Source of the DNA: Pseudomonadota bacterium
GTDB lineage: Bacteria > Desulfobacterota > Syntrophorhabdia > Syntrophorhabdales > Syntrophorhabdaceae
NCBI GenBank assembly: GCA_026388245.1
Contig: JAPLKD010000194.1
Location: forward strand, 1 to 44,367
Direction: 5' to 3'
Length of the DNA stretch: 44,367 nucleotides
Positions within the stretch are counted from its first letter, which is position 1. Every line of letters begins with the position of its first letter. Positions 32,923 through 42,831 of this stretch are shown here, piece after piece. A program made the translations under genes and the position numbers. Below the pieces are notes generated by a model. That model was not told the origin of the DNA. It made no database searches and worked only from the letters and a program-made list of their open reading frames with translations.

Positions 32923-33208
32923 GTTAGACTTCTCCGAAACCGTCCTATCGAAACTCGAATCTCTCGGCAAATCCGATGCAAAGATATTGAGACAGGTTTT
33001 TATAAAAATTATCTCTCTACGGAAAAACCCCATTCCCCAGGATTCGGAAAAGCTCGTCAACTTTTCCTACAAAGGGCTGGCAGGACATAGAGTCGACCAA
33101 GGGGAATATCGGGTAATCTATGCGGTTAATGAAAAGGAAAAGACAGTCTTTATCGGTGCAATTTTAAATAGAAATGAGGGTTACAAAGAGTTAAAAAATT
33201 TAAAGTAA
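32912..33208 (+). CDS. RelE/ParE-family toxin
   Basis: The 98-residue protein has the RelE-like fold pattern: YKLDFSETVLSKLESLGKSD, KLVNFSYKGLAGHRVDQGEY, RVIYAVNEKEKTVFIGAILN and a short terminal helix. The central residues resemble RelE ribosome-dependent RNases (K..., R..., LxG.xRxRxGdYRviY). ParE-like gyrase toxins share the fold, so the target is not proven. It starts at TTG 32912, overlapping the antitoxin gene by 11 bp. Confidence 0.88.
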   Translation: MSYKLDFSETVLSKLESLGKSDAKILRQVFIKIISLRKNPIPQDSEKLVNFSYKGLAGHRVDQGEYRVIYAVNEKEKTVFIGAILNRNEGYKELKNLK

Positions 33209-33228
33209 ATATTCCTTTGCGGATTTAA

Positions 33229-33244
33229 AAAAACCAAGGTTTTT
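33229..33244. terminator. Weak hairpin between convergent genes
   Basis: AAAAACC and GGTTTTT pair with a 2-base gap, which is tight for a loop. It lies between the ends of the toxin gene and pgi and could act in both directions. Confidence 0.35.
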
Positions 33245-33266
33245 GTATACAAATTACGAGGAGGGT

Positions 33267-34919
33267 TTATCTTCTCAGCTTCTTGTATGTGTTTATTAAT
33301 GAATTTGTGGATGAATCATGTGATGCTGCTTGTGTATCATCAGCCATCCCGGAAAGTATCTTTTTTGCGAGTTGCTTCCCCAACTCAACACCCCACTGGT
33401 CAAAGCTAAAAATGTTCCATATTACACCCTGAACAAAAATTTTATGTTCATACATGGCTATGAGACTTCCTAACGTTCTTGGCGTCACCTTTGTGAATAA
33501 TAGTGTGTTGGAAGGTCTGTTGCCTTTGAATGTTCTGAAAGGGGCCATCCGTTTTATCTCTTCATCACTTGCTCCTGACTGCCTGAGTTCTTCATATACC
33601 TCTTTTTCCGGTTTTCCCTTCATGAGGGCTTCCGTCTGGGCAAAAAAATTTGAGAGCAGTATCATATGATGTTCACCAATAGGGTTATGACTTATGGCAG
33701 GGGCAAGGAAATCACATGGGATCAGTTTTGTGCCCTGGTGAATAAGCTGAAAAAAGGCATGCTGTCCGTTTGTCCCTGGTTCACCCCATATGATAGGGCC
33801 TGTCTGACAGGCGACTTCATCCACTGATCTGTCTACGGATTTACCGTTACTCTCCATATTTCCCTGCTGAAAATATGCCGGGAATCTTTCGAGGTACTGG
33901 TCATAAGGGAGGATTGCCTCGGTCTCGGCGCCAAAAAAATTATTATACCAGACACCGATCAGCGCCAGAATTACCGGTATATTTTTTTCAAATGGTGTTT
34001 CCCTGAAGTGTCTATCCATGGCGTGCGCGCCTTCAAGAAGCTCAACAAAGTGTTTGAAGCCTATGGTGCATGCGATAGACAATCCTATTGCCGACCAGAG
34101 TGAATACCTCCCGCCTACCCAGTCCCAGAACCTGAACATGTTTGCCGGATTTATGCCGAATTTTATTACCTCTTTTTCGTTTGTTGAAATGGCAACAAAA
34201 TGATGCTTTATACATTCATCTCTTTTTGCCGAGTCGAGGAACCATTTTCGTGCAGTATGCGCATTCGTCATGGTTTCCTGGGTGGTAAATGTCTTTGAAG
34301 CTATCATAAAGAGCGTCGTTTCCGGAGACACCTTTTTCAGGGTTTCTGCGATATGCGTTCCGTCAATATTAGAAACAAAGTGCGCCTGTATGTGCTTTTT
34401 CCAGTAAGGCTTCAGTGCTTCAGTGACCATGCGGGGCCCCATATCCGAGCCACCGATGCCGATATTTACTATATCGGTGATGGCCTTGTCTGTATAGCCT
34501 TTCCACTGCCCTGAGATAACATTTTCTGAAAATTGTTCCATCTGGTTTAATACTGCATTGACTTCCGGCATAACATCCTGCGCATCTACATAAATAGGGG
34601 TATTTAAGCGGTTTCGCAAGGCCACATGGAGGACCGCCCTTTCTTCTGTCTCGTTGATGATATCTCCTGTAAACATCTTTTCAATGGCATCGCTTACTTT
34701 GCACTCAACAGCAAGCTTCAGGAGAAGGTTCACGGTTTCCTGATTGATGATATTTTTCGAGTAATCCACTGTTATATCTTCGAAACGAAGAGAAAATTTC
34801 TGAAATCTTTCCGGGTCATTTTTGAACATATCCTTCATGTGTATCCTTTTCATGACCTCATAATGGGACTCAAGCCCCTTCCATGCGGTTGTCAGGGTCG
34901 GGTTTATTTTGTTAAGCAT
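33267..34919 (-). CDS. pgi: Glucose-6-phosphate isomerase
   Basis: The 550-residue protein is of normal length for the long bacterial PGI. It has the sugar-phosphate site [14 protein letters not shown], the [13 protein letters not shown] stretch, [15 protein letters not shown], the catalytic-base region [27 protein letters not shown] (PGI signature with His) and a conserved terminal lysine region. It interconverts glucose-6-phosphate and fructose-6-phosphate. It overlaps glgX by 16 bp, so glycogen breakdown and entry into glycolysis are coupled in one operon. Confidence 0.97.
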   Translation of the reverse strand: MLNKINPTLTTAWKGLESHYEVMKRIHMKDMFKNDPERFQKFSLRFEDITVDYSKNIINQETVNLLLKLAVECKVSDAIEKMFTGDIINETEERAVLHVALRNRLNTPIYVDAQDVMPEVNAVLNQMEQFSENVISGQWKGYTDKAITDIVNIGIGGSDMGPRMVTEALKPYWKKHIQAHFVSNIDGTHIAETLKKVSPETTLFMIASKTFTTQETMTNAHTARKWFLDSAKRDECIKHHFVAISTNEKEVIKFGINPANMFRFWDWVGGRYSLWSAIGLSIACTIGFKHFVELLEGAHAMDRHFRETPFEKNIPVILALIGVWYNNFFGAETEAILPYDQYLERFPAYFQQGNMESNGKSVDRSVDEVACQTGPIIWGEPGTNGQHAFFQLIHQGTKLIPCDFLAPAISHNPIGEHHMILLSNFFAQTEALMKGKPEKEVYEELRQSGASDEEIKRMAPFRTFKGNRPSNTLLFTKVTPRTLGSLIAMYEHKIFVQGVIWNIFSFDQWGVELGKQLAKKILSGMADDTQAASHDSSTNSLINTYKKLRR

Positions 34920-37021
34920 GGTATGCTTTCCTCCTGAATGAATGATTTTTTTTCAAAAACAACTATACTGTGTGGCGCTGAAGAATGGGCAGGCATAGTA
35001 ACCTGTAACTGATGTTCGGGTTTTACGATATCTTCCGGCGATGGCAGTGAGGTGTCCATTACCTTGTACCATGTACACCCCTGAAACTGTGGCAAGGGCA
35101 TTTCCATGGCATCATCTGACATGTTCAAAATGATGTGGAGGTCTTCTTCACTGTCTCCTGTTGCGCTGAGGGTAAAAGCGAGGATTCTCGCTTCCGGATC
35201 GTTCCAGGGAGGCTCATTGAGTGTTATCCCATGCCAGACAATATCCGGCAGGCGATCGCCCTTCTTTTTTTCCCCGGTGAGAAACCTTTTACGCATGAGC
35301 GATGGATGTCTTTTACGAAATGTTATCAGTTCCGACACAAAACGCATCATGTCCCGATTCTCTTCCACGAGGGCCCAATCAAACCAGCTCATTTCGTTGT
35401 CCTGGCAGTAACAGTTATTGTTGCCCTGCTGTGTGCGCAGAACCTCATCTCCGGAAAGCATCATGGGAATTCCCTGACTGAGAAAGAGTATTGCCATAAA
35501 ATTTTTCACCTGCTGTTTACGGAATGAAAGAATCGCAGGATTATTTGTCTCTCCTTCAAAGCCGCAGTTCCAGCTCAGATTATCGTTCATACCGTCCAGG
35601 TTATTTTCGCCGTTCGCATCGTTATGTTTTTCATCATAGCTTACAAGGTCGTATAATGTGAACCCGTCATGACAGGTGATAAAATTGATGCTGTTAGTGG
35701 GTAAACGACCTTCATGTTCATAGAAATCACTGCTCCCTCCTATGCGGGTGGCAACTTCTCCGATAAGCCCTTTTTCTCCGCAAACAAAACGACGGATTAC
35801 ATCACGATATCTCCCGTTCCATTCCTTCCAGCGAAATCCTGGAAACTTGCCGACCTGATAGAGTCCGGCAGCGTCCCATGCTTCTGCAATAATATAAGCG
35901 TGGACCAATACATCTGACAATTCGATATTCCATGCTGCAGGTGCATGTTCGACAGGATTCCCGTCTTCGCCCCGTATGAGCACGCTGGCAAGGTCAAAAC
36001 GAAAACCATCTACATGCATCTCCCGAACCCAGTATTCAAGGCAGTCTATGAGAAACCTGCACACAAGGGGGTGGTTGCAGTTCAATGTATTTCCGCAACA
36101 GGTGTAATCACGGTAGATGCTCCGATCATCGGGGTCAAGGTGGTACGCAACATCGTTGCCAAGGCCCTTGAAATTGATAGTAGGTCCTTCTGCACCGCCT
36201 TCGGCTGTGTGATTAAAGACCACATCAAGGATTACACCGATATCTGCATTGTGTAGTGACTTTACCATATCCCGGAACTCCCGGCGGTGAGTCCCGTATT
36301 CCGGGGATATGCAATAACCTGGATGGGGTGAAAAAAAACTGTGCGTGTTGTAGCCCCAGTAATTCTTTAAACCGAGGTTTGCAACATTCTCAGGAACAGC
36401 CTGCTCATCAAAAGCCATGACAGGCATAAGCTCAATATGAGTGATACCAAGGGCCTTGAGGTAGGGGATCTTTTCTGTGATACCGCTGAAAGTTCCCGGA
36501 TATGTTGCATGTGATGAAGGGTGTTTGGTGAAACCCCCAACATGCATCTCATAGATGACCATTGTTTGAGAAGGATGATTGACCGTTTTGTCTCTTTCCC
36601 AGTCATAGTCATCGTCAGGAGGAATAACACATCGCATCGAACACTCAGAGTTATCCCCTTGCTGGCTTGCACGTTTCCTGTTCCATAATGTGTGGGTTAC
36701 AGCGCGTGCATAGGGATCGAGGAGAACCTTTTTTTCGTCAAAACGGAAACCGGTTGTGCGGGTATCGTCAGGTCCGTCAATACGCCACGCATAGTGGATA
36801 CCGGCAGGCAGTTTTTCCACAAAGACATGCCAGAAGAAAAACGTCCGGTGAATATCCGGATCAAGCTGAATGACCTCATAGGTCTCAGGGCTATCGGCAC
36901 GCTCAAAAAGAAGCAGTTCTACAGAAGTGGCGTAGCCGGTGGCGATGGAAAAATTAACCCCGTCAGGGGCTACCGTAGCCCCATGAGGATACCACCAGCC
37001 CGGACGGATTGTATGTTTCAT
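34904..37021 (-). CDS. glgX: Glycogen debranching enzyme (isoamylase type)
   Basis: From ATG 37021 with an AGGCAGG-type site the protein has 705 residues; the frame opens at 37111 inside sppA, but the homologous start is [14 protein letters not shown]. An N-terminal CBM48-like domain ([20 protein letters not shown]) is followed by a GH13 barrel. The barrel has [11 protein letters not shown], the nucleophile in [11 protein letters not shown], the acid/base in IAEAWDAAG and the transition-state His-Asp in ITCHDGFTL. It removes alpha-1,6 branches. It starts 12 bp behind sppA and runs into pgi. Confidence 0.95.
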   Translation of the reverse strand: MKHTIRPGWWYPHGATVAPDGVNFSIATGYATSVELLLFERADSPETYEVIQLDPDIHRTFFFWHVFVEKLPAGIHYAWRIDGPDDTRTTGFRFDEKKVLLDPYARAVTHTLWNRKRASQQGDNSECSMRCVIPPDDDYDWERDKTVNHPSQTMVIYEMHVGGFTKHPSSHATYPGTFSGITEKIPYLKALGITHIELMPVMAFDEQAVPENVANLGLKNYWGYNTHSFFSPHPGYCISPEYGTHRREFRDMVKSLHNADIGVILDVVFNHTAEGGAEGPTINFKGLGNDVAYHLDPDDRSIYRDYTCCGNTLNCNHPLVCRFLIDCLEYWVREMHVDGFRFDLASVLIRGEDGNPVEHAPAAWNIELSDVLVHAYIIAEAWDAAGLYQVGKFPGFRWKEWNGRYRDVIRRFVCGEKGLIGEVATRIGGSSDFYEHEGRLPTNSINFITCHDGFTLYDLVSYDEKHNDANGENNLDGMNDNLSWNCGFEGETNNPAILSFRKQQVKNFMAILFLSQGIPMMLSGDEVLRTQQGNNNCYCQDNEMSWFDWALVEENRDMMRFVSELITFRKRHPSLMRKRFLTGEKKKGDRLPDIVWHGITLNEPPWNDPEARILAFTLSATGDSEEDLHIILNMSDDAMEMPLPQFQGCTWYKVMDTSLPSPEDIVKPEHQLQVTMPAHSSAPHSIVVFEKKSFIQEESIPCLTK

Positions 37022-37032
37022 AAGCACCTGCC

Positions 37033-37890
37033 TCAAGGCGCCATGATGTACTTGAATGGCGAAGAAAACTGCTGGGATATAAGCTCCTGAGATATGGAGG
37101 AGATGAGCCATTTAAGGAGGGAAAAAGGCCGTTTGCCATAAACAAGTACTGGTTTTCCTTTTATATTCAGGGTATTTTTCATATCATCGAGCGTATCGTA
37201 GAATGTGCCTATCTGGTCTATGAGTTTTAAGTCCATTGCCTGCTGACCCAGATAGATCCTTCCGTCGGACAACCTTTTTGCAGTGTCCATCGGTATTTTT
37301 CTTTGAACTGCCACGGTATTAATAAATTGTGTATGAATCGTATCGAGTATTTCCTGGAAGTATTTCTTTTCTTCCACCTTCATCTTTCTGAAAGGTGATC
37401 CCACGTCTTTAAAATCGCCTGCCTTCATGGTATTCGGTTGCAGGCCAACCTTCTTCATAAGGTCTTCAATAACCACTTGCTCCATGATTACACCGATGCT
37501 TCCGGTAATCGTAGAGGGCATGGCATAGATCTTTTCTCCTGCTGTGGCAATGTAGTAACCTCCTGAAGCACAGACTGTGCCCATAGAGACGTACACCTTC
37601 TTTTTCTCTCTCAGTTTTTTTACCTCTTCAAATATCTCCTGACTGGGAGGAACTGACCCGCCAGGAGAGTTTATCCTGAGAATCACCCCTTTGATGGTCT
37701 CATCTTCTTTGAATCTTACGATGTCTTCCATAATATCCTTAGAATCTGCGATAACCCCTTCTATCTCAACGACGCCGATCTTTTCCCCGAATGCCCTGCC
37801 GGAAACCCCTATCGCCAAGGATATAAAGAAGCTGACGATAATAATAATAAATATTACTAAAAATGCTGTTTTTATTTTTGAACGTGCCAT
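37033..37890 (-). CDS. sppA: Signal peptide peptidase SppA, short form
   Basis: The 285-residue protein has one N-terminal membrane helix (AFLVIFIIIIVSFFISLAIG) and a single SppA domain. Markers are GVILRINSPGGSVPPSQEI, the catalytic Ser region VCASGGYYIATAG, ITGSIGVIMEQ, and the lysine region MKAGDFKDVGSPFRKM for the Ser-Lys dyad. It cleaves leftover signal peptides in the inner membrane. The length fits the 36K-type SppA. It lies between scpA and glgX on the same strand, about 120 bp behind scpA. Confidence 0.93.
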   Translation of the reverse strand: MARSKIKTAFLVIFIIIIVSFFISLAIGVSGRAFGEKIGVVEIEGVIADSKDIMEDIVRFKEDETIKGVILRINSPGGSVPPSQEIFEEVKKLREKKKVYVSMGTVCASGGYYIATAGEKIYAMPSTITGSIGVIMEQVVIEDLMKKVGLQPNTMKAGDFKDVGSPFRKMKVEEKKYFQEILDTIHTQFINTVAVQRKIPMDTAKRLSDGRIYLGQQAMDLKLIDQIGTFYDTLDDMKNTLNIKGKPVLVYGKRPFSLLKWLISSISQELISQQFSSPFKYIMAP

Positions 37891-37946
37891 GGTTCACTCC
37901 TTTTTATAATAGCCATTAGCTAATATTGTTTCTCTGGTTTATTATG

Positions 37947-38010
37947 GTTTCTTTAGTTTCTTTTGTTCAATAACAAGACAAACAAGAGAAACCAGAAAAA
38001 CTAAAGAAAC
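37947..38010 (-). terminator. Inverted repeat between scpA and sppA
   Basis: GTTTCTTTAGTTT (37947-37959) and AAACTAAAGAAAC (37998-38010) pair over 13 bp around a 38-base loop that itself holds GTTTCTC/GAGAAAC-like words. It begins at the scpA stop and may attenuate transcription into sppA. Confidence 0.5.
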
Positions 38011-38711
38011 TATGCCTTTGCTATGAGATCTCTTCTTTTCAACACTATCTTCCCGAATGGTGTCCTCTGAGAAATTGTTGCAACCTTTATCTTGGTCAGT
38101 TCGAGCATCCCGAGCACTGTTGCAATTTTTTCAGCGTACTCTGTTTTTTCTTTTATATTCCACACAAAAAAGCCCGCTGAATCGAGGACGGTTTTCAGCA
38201 TTGCCAATTTTTCTTCCAGTGTGGGTTTAATCTCCCTTATAACTATGAATTTATCTTCCCTGGTTTTTATCAACTCGAAGAAGATAGTGCAGAGATGGAG
38301 TAAATCAAAATCTGTATTACCGTCGATGAATTTTTGCTCCCTGCAAAAGGTATCCCTGTAGAGCAGAGGAAGGCCATCGATCTTTTCTGCCATACTGCGT
38401 ATTTTCTCATATTCTATGATTCTTTCAACAAGTTCTTCCCTCGGATCATATTCATTATCTGTGTCATGCGCCGGAAGAAGCATCTTTGACTTTATGTAAA
38501 TGAGGAGCGATGCCATATCAATAAAATCTTCAGCAATTCTCAAATTCATTTTCTGAACAAAGTCTACATATTCAAGAAACCTTTCAGTAATGAGGGAGAG
38601 GGGTATGTCCCAGATGCTTACCTTGTTTTTCTTAATAAGTGCAATAAGGACGGAGAGAGGTCCTTCATAACACTCGATTTTAACTTCCAGCGAGGGAACC
38701 AGAAGACTCAT
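38010..38711 (-). CDS. scpA: Segregation and condensation protein A
   Basis: The 233-residue protein begins LEVKIECYEGPLSVLIALIK, the kleisin N-terminal signature (F.GPLdlLL). It continues with KNKVSIWDIPLSLITERFLE and MNLRIAEDFIDMASLLIYIK, followed by SKMLLP. The C-terminal winged-helix part (AEKIATVLGMLELTKI) is present. ScpA bridges SMC heads in chromosome condensation. It overlaps the upstream gene by 4 bp. No scpB follows; the next gene is sppA. Confidence 0.93.
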   Translation of the reverse strand: MSLLVPSLEVKIECYEGPLSVLIALIKKNKVSIWDIPLSLITERFLEYVDFVQKMNLRIAEDFIDMASLLIYIKSKMLLPAHDTDNEYDPREELVERIIEYEKIRSMAEKIDGLPLLYRDTFCREQKFIDGNTDFDLLHLCTIFFELIKTREDKFIVIREIKPTLEEKLAMLKTVLDSAGFFVWNIKEKTEYAEKIATVLGMLELTKIKVATISQRTPFGKIVLKRRDLIAKA

Positions 38712-41389
38712 TCCGCCCCCCTGTCCGCTGTTTCAGAACTATGATTTTCCTCAATTATAATGCCATGTTTTGTAATGTAATCTTTAATAAAGCCTGCCTC
38801 ATCATCTTTTGTTTTTAAGTTCAAATCTATTTTTGCCTCTTTCAAATGGTCAAGAATCTCTTTATATACGGGGCCCTCCTTAATATGCATATGTTTGAGG
38901 TCGATCCCCGTAAGGAGGGGCTTATAGGAATCTTTATAGGTAATATAGTTCGATATGGATTTTTTTATCTCTTCCGATCTTGTTTTTGACATGATAAAAA
39001 GTTTTGCCTCTAAGGAAAGGGGCTCAAGCTGTTTGTAAATTTCGCTCTTTTTCATCATTTGTAGACCGATGGCAAGTTTGAGCATTGTTTCTCCTATATG
39101 TTTTGCGTTTTCAACGAGCCGTTCTTTGAAACTCTCTGTCGTTTCTGTTTTTCTGCAGAACTCAAGGACATCCTCTTCTTTCACGTGGTCTACGAGTCCC
39201 AGGATATAGAACTGGATCCTGTCGCACGGTTTTCCGCTATAGAGCAATTCATACCATTTCAGCACATTGTGCATATTAATGAACAACCTTTCCTTCTCTT
39301 TATCGAATGCGAGGGTAGGGTATATGAACCGGAGCAGGTCAAGCTCCTGCAATCTTTTCAGAATTTTTTCAGGGCTGTCTTCCATAAGGGTGAGGGTAAG
39401 CTCGGTCCAGATCCTTTTACCCCTTATCTTTGAGAGAAAGTTCATCTTTATCGCATTCTTTATGAGATTAAGCGTATGTTTTCCGATGTGAAAATCGAAT
39501 CTGTATTCAAACCGTATCGCCCTGAAAACCCTTGTAGGATCTTCAACAAAGCTCAGACTATGCAGGACCCTGATAGCCCTCTCTTTTATGTCTCTCTGAG
39601 CACCGAAGAAGTCGATTAACTGTCCGAAGGTATTTTTGTTGAGGGCTATAGCAAGGGTGTTTATGGTAAAGTCCCTCCGGTGCAAATCAAGTTTGAGTGA
39701 GCTGTGTTCCACTGTCGGGAGTGCTGCCGGTGCTTTATAATATTCGAGCCGGGCCGTTGCAATATCAATCTTGAAGCCGTCCGGATAGATTACCTTTGCT
39801 GTTGCGAACTCTTTATGAGGTCTTACTTTCACCCTGAATATCTCTGACATCTTTTCGGCAAATATGATCCCATCACCTTCGATGACGATATCGATATCAT
39901 AATTCTCATTACGTAAAAGGAGGTCTCTTACAAAACCCCCCACAAGGTAGGCATGATACCCCATCTTATCGGCGAGGTTCCCGATTTCAATGAGTTTTTT
40001 CAATGTTCCCCTGTCTAACCTTTCTTCCATGAGTTTCTTTACGCTCTTCCGTTTTTTATACATATCGTGAAACTCGAGCTTGCCAAGGACTGCCTTGGTG
40101 ATTTCATCCTCTAATATTCTCAGGAGGTCTGTTCTGGTAATTGCGCCTACCAGCTTCCCTTCTCTTGTAACAGGCAGGAATCTCTGATTATTCCCAATAA
40201 GAAATTCCTTTACCTTTTCGATAGAGTCCTCCGGTTTGACCGTTGAAGACTCAGTAGACATGTATTCCCGCACAGGTATATTTTCCAGTTTGTGGAACGC
40301 TGCTTTTTCAACAATCTGTTTTGTAATTACGCCCACAACCTTTTCGTTTGACACGACGGGCAGGGCGTTTATGTTGTATTTGACCATAATGCTCTTTGCT
40401 TCAGCGATGGGGCATTCGGCATCAATTGATTTCACAGGGAAGAACATAATGTCTTTTGCCTTCCAGGGAGGTGTGATATTGTATTTAAGAAGTCGTATGA
40501 GCTTATCCTTAGCTTCGATGATGGTCATATCCTTCACTGTAGAAGAGGCAGCCTCCTTGTGGCCCCCGCCCCCAAAGAGAGAGAGGATATATCCCGCATC
40601 AACTTCTGTTATTCTGCTTCTCCCGATCATATATACCCTGTCTTCCATCCTGAAAAGGGCAAATACGACATTGATGTTTTCCATATCCCTGAATTTATGA
40701 ACCACCACCGCAAGGTCACCTACATATTCTTCTGTTGAGCCCTCAGTGATCACTATGTCTATACCGTTTATATTATAGATGGAGGCGTTGCTGATGAGGT
40801 CATTAAGAAGGAATACCTGTTCCGGTGTCAATTCTTTTACGAGCATATCTGAAACGATATTTACGTTTGCACCCTTTGAGAGCAGGAAGGATGCGGCTGC
40901 GAAATCTTCGATTGTGGTGGAAGGGAAAAGAAAGCTTCCCGTTTCTTCATATATGCCGAGCATGATCACCGTTGCTTCTTCCGGGGATATGGTTAAATTA
41001 CGCTCCTTAATTATGGATACGAGAATTGATACTGTTGCACCTGCATGTCTTATAAATTCTACATCCCCTTTGATATCGTCACTGGTCGAGGGGTGGTGGT
41101 CATATATATGTATTTTTGCCTTTCCTGCCTCCACAACCTTTGCGAATTCCCCGATCCTTCTCTTTTGCCTGGTATCTACAAGTATAAGCGTATCGATTGC
41201 GTCATAATTAATACGCTTCGTTTTTTCGATATCAAATATATAGAGGGTGGAGTGAATGAGAAATTCTCTCAGGGTTTTTTCCTGTGAGCCGGGAAATGCA
41301 AGGATCGCGTCCGGGTATAGTTTTTTCGCAGCAACCATGGAGGAGAGGGAATCGAAGTCAGCGTTGTTGTGGGAGGTGATAACCTTCAT
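38708..41389 (-). CDS. DHH-CBS-CBS-tRNA nucleotidyltransferase fusion (A-adding type)
   Basis: The 893-residue protein has three parts. Residues 1-310 are a DHH/DHHA1 phosphoesterase (SHNNADFDSLSSM, LILVDTRQKRRIG, IYDHHPSTSDD and a GGGGHKEAAS loop). Residues 315-430 are two CBS domains (MVKYNINALPVV and FLIGNNQRFLPVT). From about 460 on is a class II nucleotidyltransferase with YLVGGFVRDLLL, YDIDIVIEGDG, HRRDFTINTLAI and DPTRVFRAIRFEYRF. Such fusions are known from Aquifex-type A-adding enzymes and many deltaproteobacteria. It repairs or matures tRNA 3' ends. It overlaps scpA by 4 bp and heads the minus-strand operon. Confidence 0.95.
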   Translation of the reverse strand: MKVITSHNNADFDSLSSMVAAKKLYPDAILAFPGSQEKTLREFLIHSTLYIFDIEKTKRINYDAIDTLILVDTRQKRRIGEFAKVVEAGKAKIHIYDHHPSTSDDIKGDVEFIRHAGATVSILVSIIKERNLTISPEEATVIMLGIYEETGSFLFPSTTIEDFAAASFLLSKGANVNIVSDMLVKELTPEQVFLLNDLISNASIYNINGIDIVITEGSTEEYVGDLAVVVHKFRDMENINVVFALFRMEDRVYMIGRSRITEVDAGYILSLFGGGGHKEAASSTVKDMTIIEAKDKLIRLLKYNITPPWKAKDIMFFPVKSIDAECPIAEAKSIMVKYNINALPVVSNEKVVGVITKQIVEKAAFHKLENIPVREYMSTESSTVKPEDSIEKVKEFLIGNNQRFLPVTREGKLVGAITRTDLLRILEDEITKAVLGKLEFHDMYKKRKSVKKLMEERLDRGTLKKLIEIGNLADKMGYHAYLVGGFVRDLLLRNENYDIDIVIEGDGIIFAEKMSEIFRVKVRPHKEFATAKVIYPDGFKIDIATARLEYYKAPAALPTVEHSSLKLDLHRRDFTINTLAIALNKNTFGQLIDFFGAQRDIKERAIRVLHSLSFVEDPTRVFRAIRFEYRFDFHIGKHTLNLIKNAIKMNFLSKIRGKRIWTELTLTLMEDSPEKILKRLQELDLLRFIYPTLAFDKEKERLFINMHNVLKWYELLYSGKPCDRIQFYILGLVDHVKEEDVLEFCRKTETTESFKERLVENAKHIGETMLKLAIGLQMMKKSEIYKQLEPLSLEAKLFIMSKTRSEEIKKSISNYITYKDSYKPLLTGIDLKHMHIKEGPVYKEILDHLKEAKIDLNLKTKDDEAGFIKDYITKHGIIIEENHSSETADRGAE

Positions 41390-41576
41390 CGTATATAAAG
41401 CTTACCATAACTCGGATATTTCCGGCACTAAATACTCTTGTTGAAGGCTGAAAGATGAAGTATTATAATACTATCGGGCCTGAGATGGTAATAAAAGTCA
41501 ACAGTGTAAAATGGATTGGGATTCGAGGTTCTTTGATTTACTAAGACCTGCAATGACAAAATAGGGGGTTTACTAC

Positions 41577-41927
41577 ATGAGAATGATCCTCGTAATTTTA
41601 ATAATTTGTATTATTTTGGCGTTTGGATTCTCACAGTCAGCAACGGTAGACACTCCCACCAAGACATACCCTATTACATCTTTCAGGCCTGCCGTATCGA
41701 TCAGCGAAGCCCTTGCCATTGCTGAGCATTATGTAAAAGAGCATAACGTCGATCTCTCTGAACAGTATATCCACTACGCCCGCTTGCTCTATGATGACGG
41801 CGCTGAATATAAGAAAGGTCTTTACTGGCATATACAATGGGTTTGGGGTACACCACGCCTCGGACGCGAGTATGGCCTTTGGATCTGTATGGACAGAAAG
41901 GTGATTCCTAAAGTTACCGGACCGTAA
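41577..41927 (+). CDS. Small exported protein of unknown function
   Basis: The 116-residue protein has a signal peptide (LVILIICIILAFGFSQS), then SFRPAVSISEALAIAEHYVK, a segment typical of PepSY-like domains, and LYWHIQWVWGTPRLGREYGL. AGGGGGTTTACTAC precedes ATG 41577. It is the first of four plus-strand genes for exported proteins, separated from the next by a structured repeat. No specific family is recognised. Confidence 0.7.
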   Translation: MRMILVILIICIILAFGFSQSATVDTPTKTYPITSFRPAVSISEALAIAEHYVKEHNVDLSEQYIHYARLLYDDGAEYKKGLYWHIQWVWGTPRLGREYGLWICMDRKVIPKVTGP

Positions 41928-42030
41928 CAATGGGGAGCTAATGATATTGTCAAAAGCTGCATGAAAACATTGTATATATGTCAGGGGTAGAGTCAAATGA
42001 GCAGGGATGAAAGACAAAAACTATACGTGT

Positions 42031-42236
42031 CTCTCGCAGAGCCGCTGAGCACGCAGAGAGATACAAGATATACTGTCGGCAGAAGTAAGAGAAAACATCA
42101 TTCTGCCGACACTTCATGCCCCTTCGGGGCAGAAGTAAATTTTACCCGCAAGGATGTGTGGGTTTGCCGGGACGAATCTTTCTTCCATACCGGCAAAAAA
42201 ACATCCTTCTCTGCGAACTCTGCGCCTCTGCGAGAG
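42031..42236. repeat. Highly structured 206-bp inverted-repeat element
   Basis: The outer arms are CTCTCGCAGAG (42031-42041) and CTCTGCGAGAG (42226-42236), extended inward by CGCAGAGA/TCTCTGCG. Inside lie three further stems: TGTCGGCAGAA/TTCTGCCGACA (42074-42111), TGCCCC/GGGGCA (42117-42131), and a nested pair AAGGATGT/ACATCCTT with TTTGCCGG/CCGGCAAA (42150-42208). The whole can fold into a multi-arm structure. It contains no gene. Confidence 0.75.
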
Positions 42237-42331
42237 GAAGAATTAAGTAGAGGGAGGCAGGCTTGCTTGAAATAAGAGTTTAAGGATAAAGAATTTTTGA
42301 CAAAACGGGAAAATAATGAAGGAGAGTAACT

Positions 42332-42808
42332 ATGAGGTATATGGGAGCCGTATTGGCAGGCATGATCGTTGTAGTCCTTGCATCATCTGCACAGGGGGAA
42401 TTGAATCTCCGTCCAGTCCACCCGGATGAACCGGTAGGGTATACGTATAACAAAAGATTTTCCTTTGATGAGGCTGTAACAAGCCTGAACACAATACGCC
42501 TTTCCCTTGAAAGTTTCCGGTTGTTGACAGAGGAGGCAAAAGGTAAAATATCCGGAAAGAGGTTAAAAGAAATTGGAAATACCGATTGGGAGACACAGAA
42601 TTTAGGTTTTAAAAACATGCCCTTTTGTATTGAGGGGGCATTAAAAAAACAGGATTACCTGATAAAAAGGCTTCAGCATGAATTGGCAAAATACGAGATA
42701 AAGGATGGCAGGATCAGTGAGAAGGAACTGCTGGAAGCTAAAAAATCATTCGAAACGGCTGAGAAATCATTTCAGACATTCTGGGATAACTCTGGTATAG
42801 CAGATTGA
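42332..42808 (+). CDS. Exported hypothetical protein
   Basis: The 158-residue protein has a signal peptide ending VVLASSAQG and a mature part with two long charged helices (FDEAVTSLNTIRLSLESFRL and LIKRLQHELAKYEIKDGRI) ending ELLEAKKSFETAEKSFQTFW. The helix pattern suggests a small coiled coil. GAAGGAGAGTAACT precedes ATG 42332. It lies 23 bp before the TIMP-like gene, likely in the same operon. Confidence 0.65.
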   Translation: MRYMGAVLAGMIVVVLASSAQGELNLRPVHPDEPVGYTYNKRFSFDEAVTSLNTIRLSLESFRLLTEEAKGKISGKRLKEIGNTDWETQNLGFKNMPFCIEGALKKQDYLIKRLQHELAKYEIKDGRISEKELLEAKKSFETAEKSFQTFWDNSGIAD

Positions 42809-42831
42809 GTCTATCAGGAGGGAACGACCTG

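Noticed and set aside
30270..33252. TTGTATACAA palindrome at 30270-30279 and 33243-33252 as a GntR-type operator pair
   Set aside because: One copy lies between two convergent gene ends, where no promoter is expected, and ten-base AT-rich palindromes occur by chance.
34904..37111. Plus-strand frames within glgX and pgi
   Set aside because: They are shadows of two enzymes with full sets of catalytic motifs.
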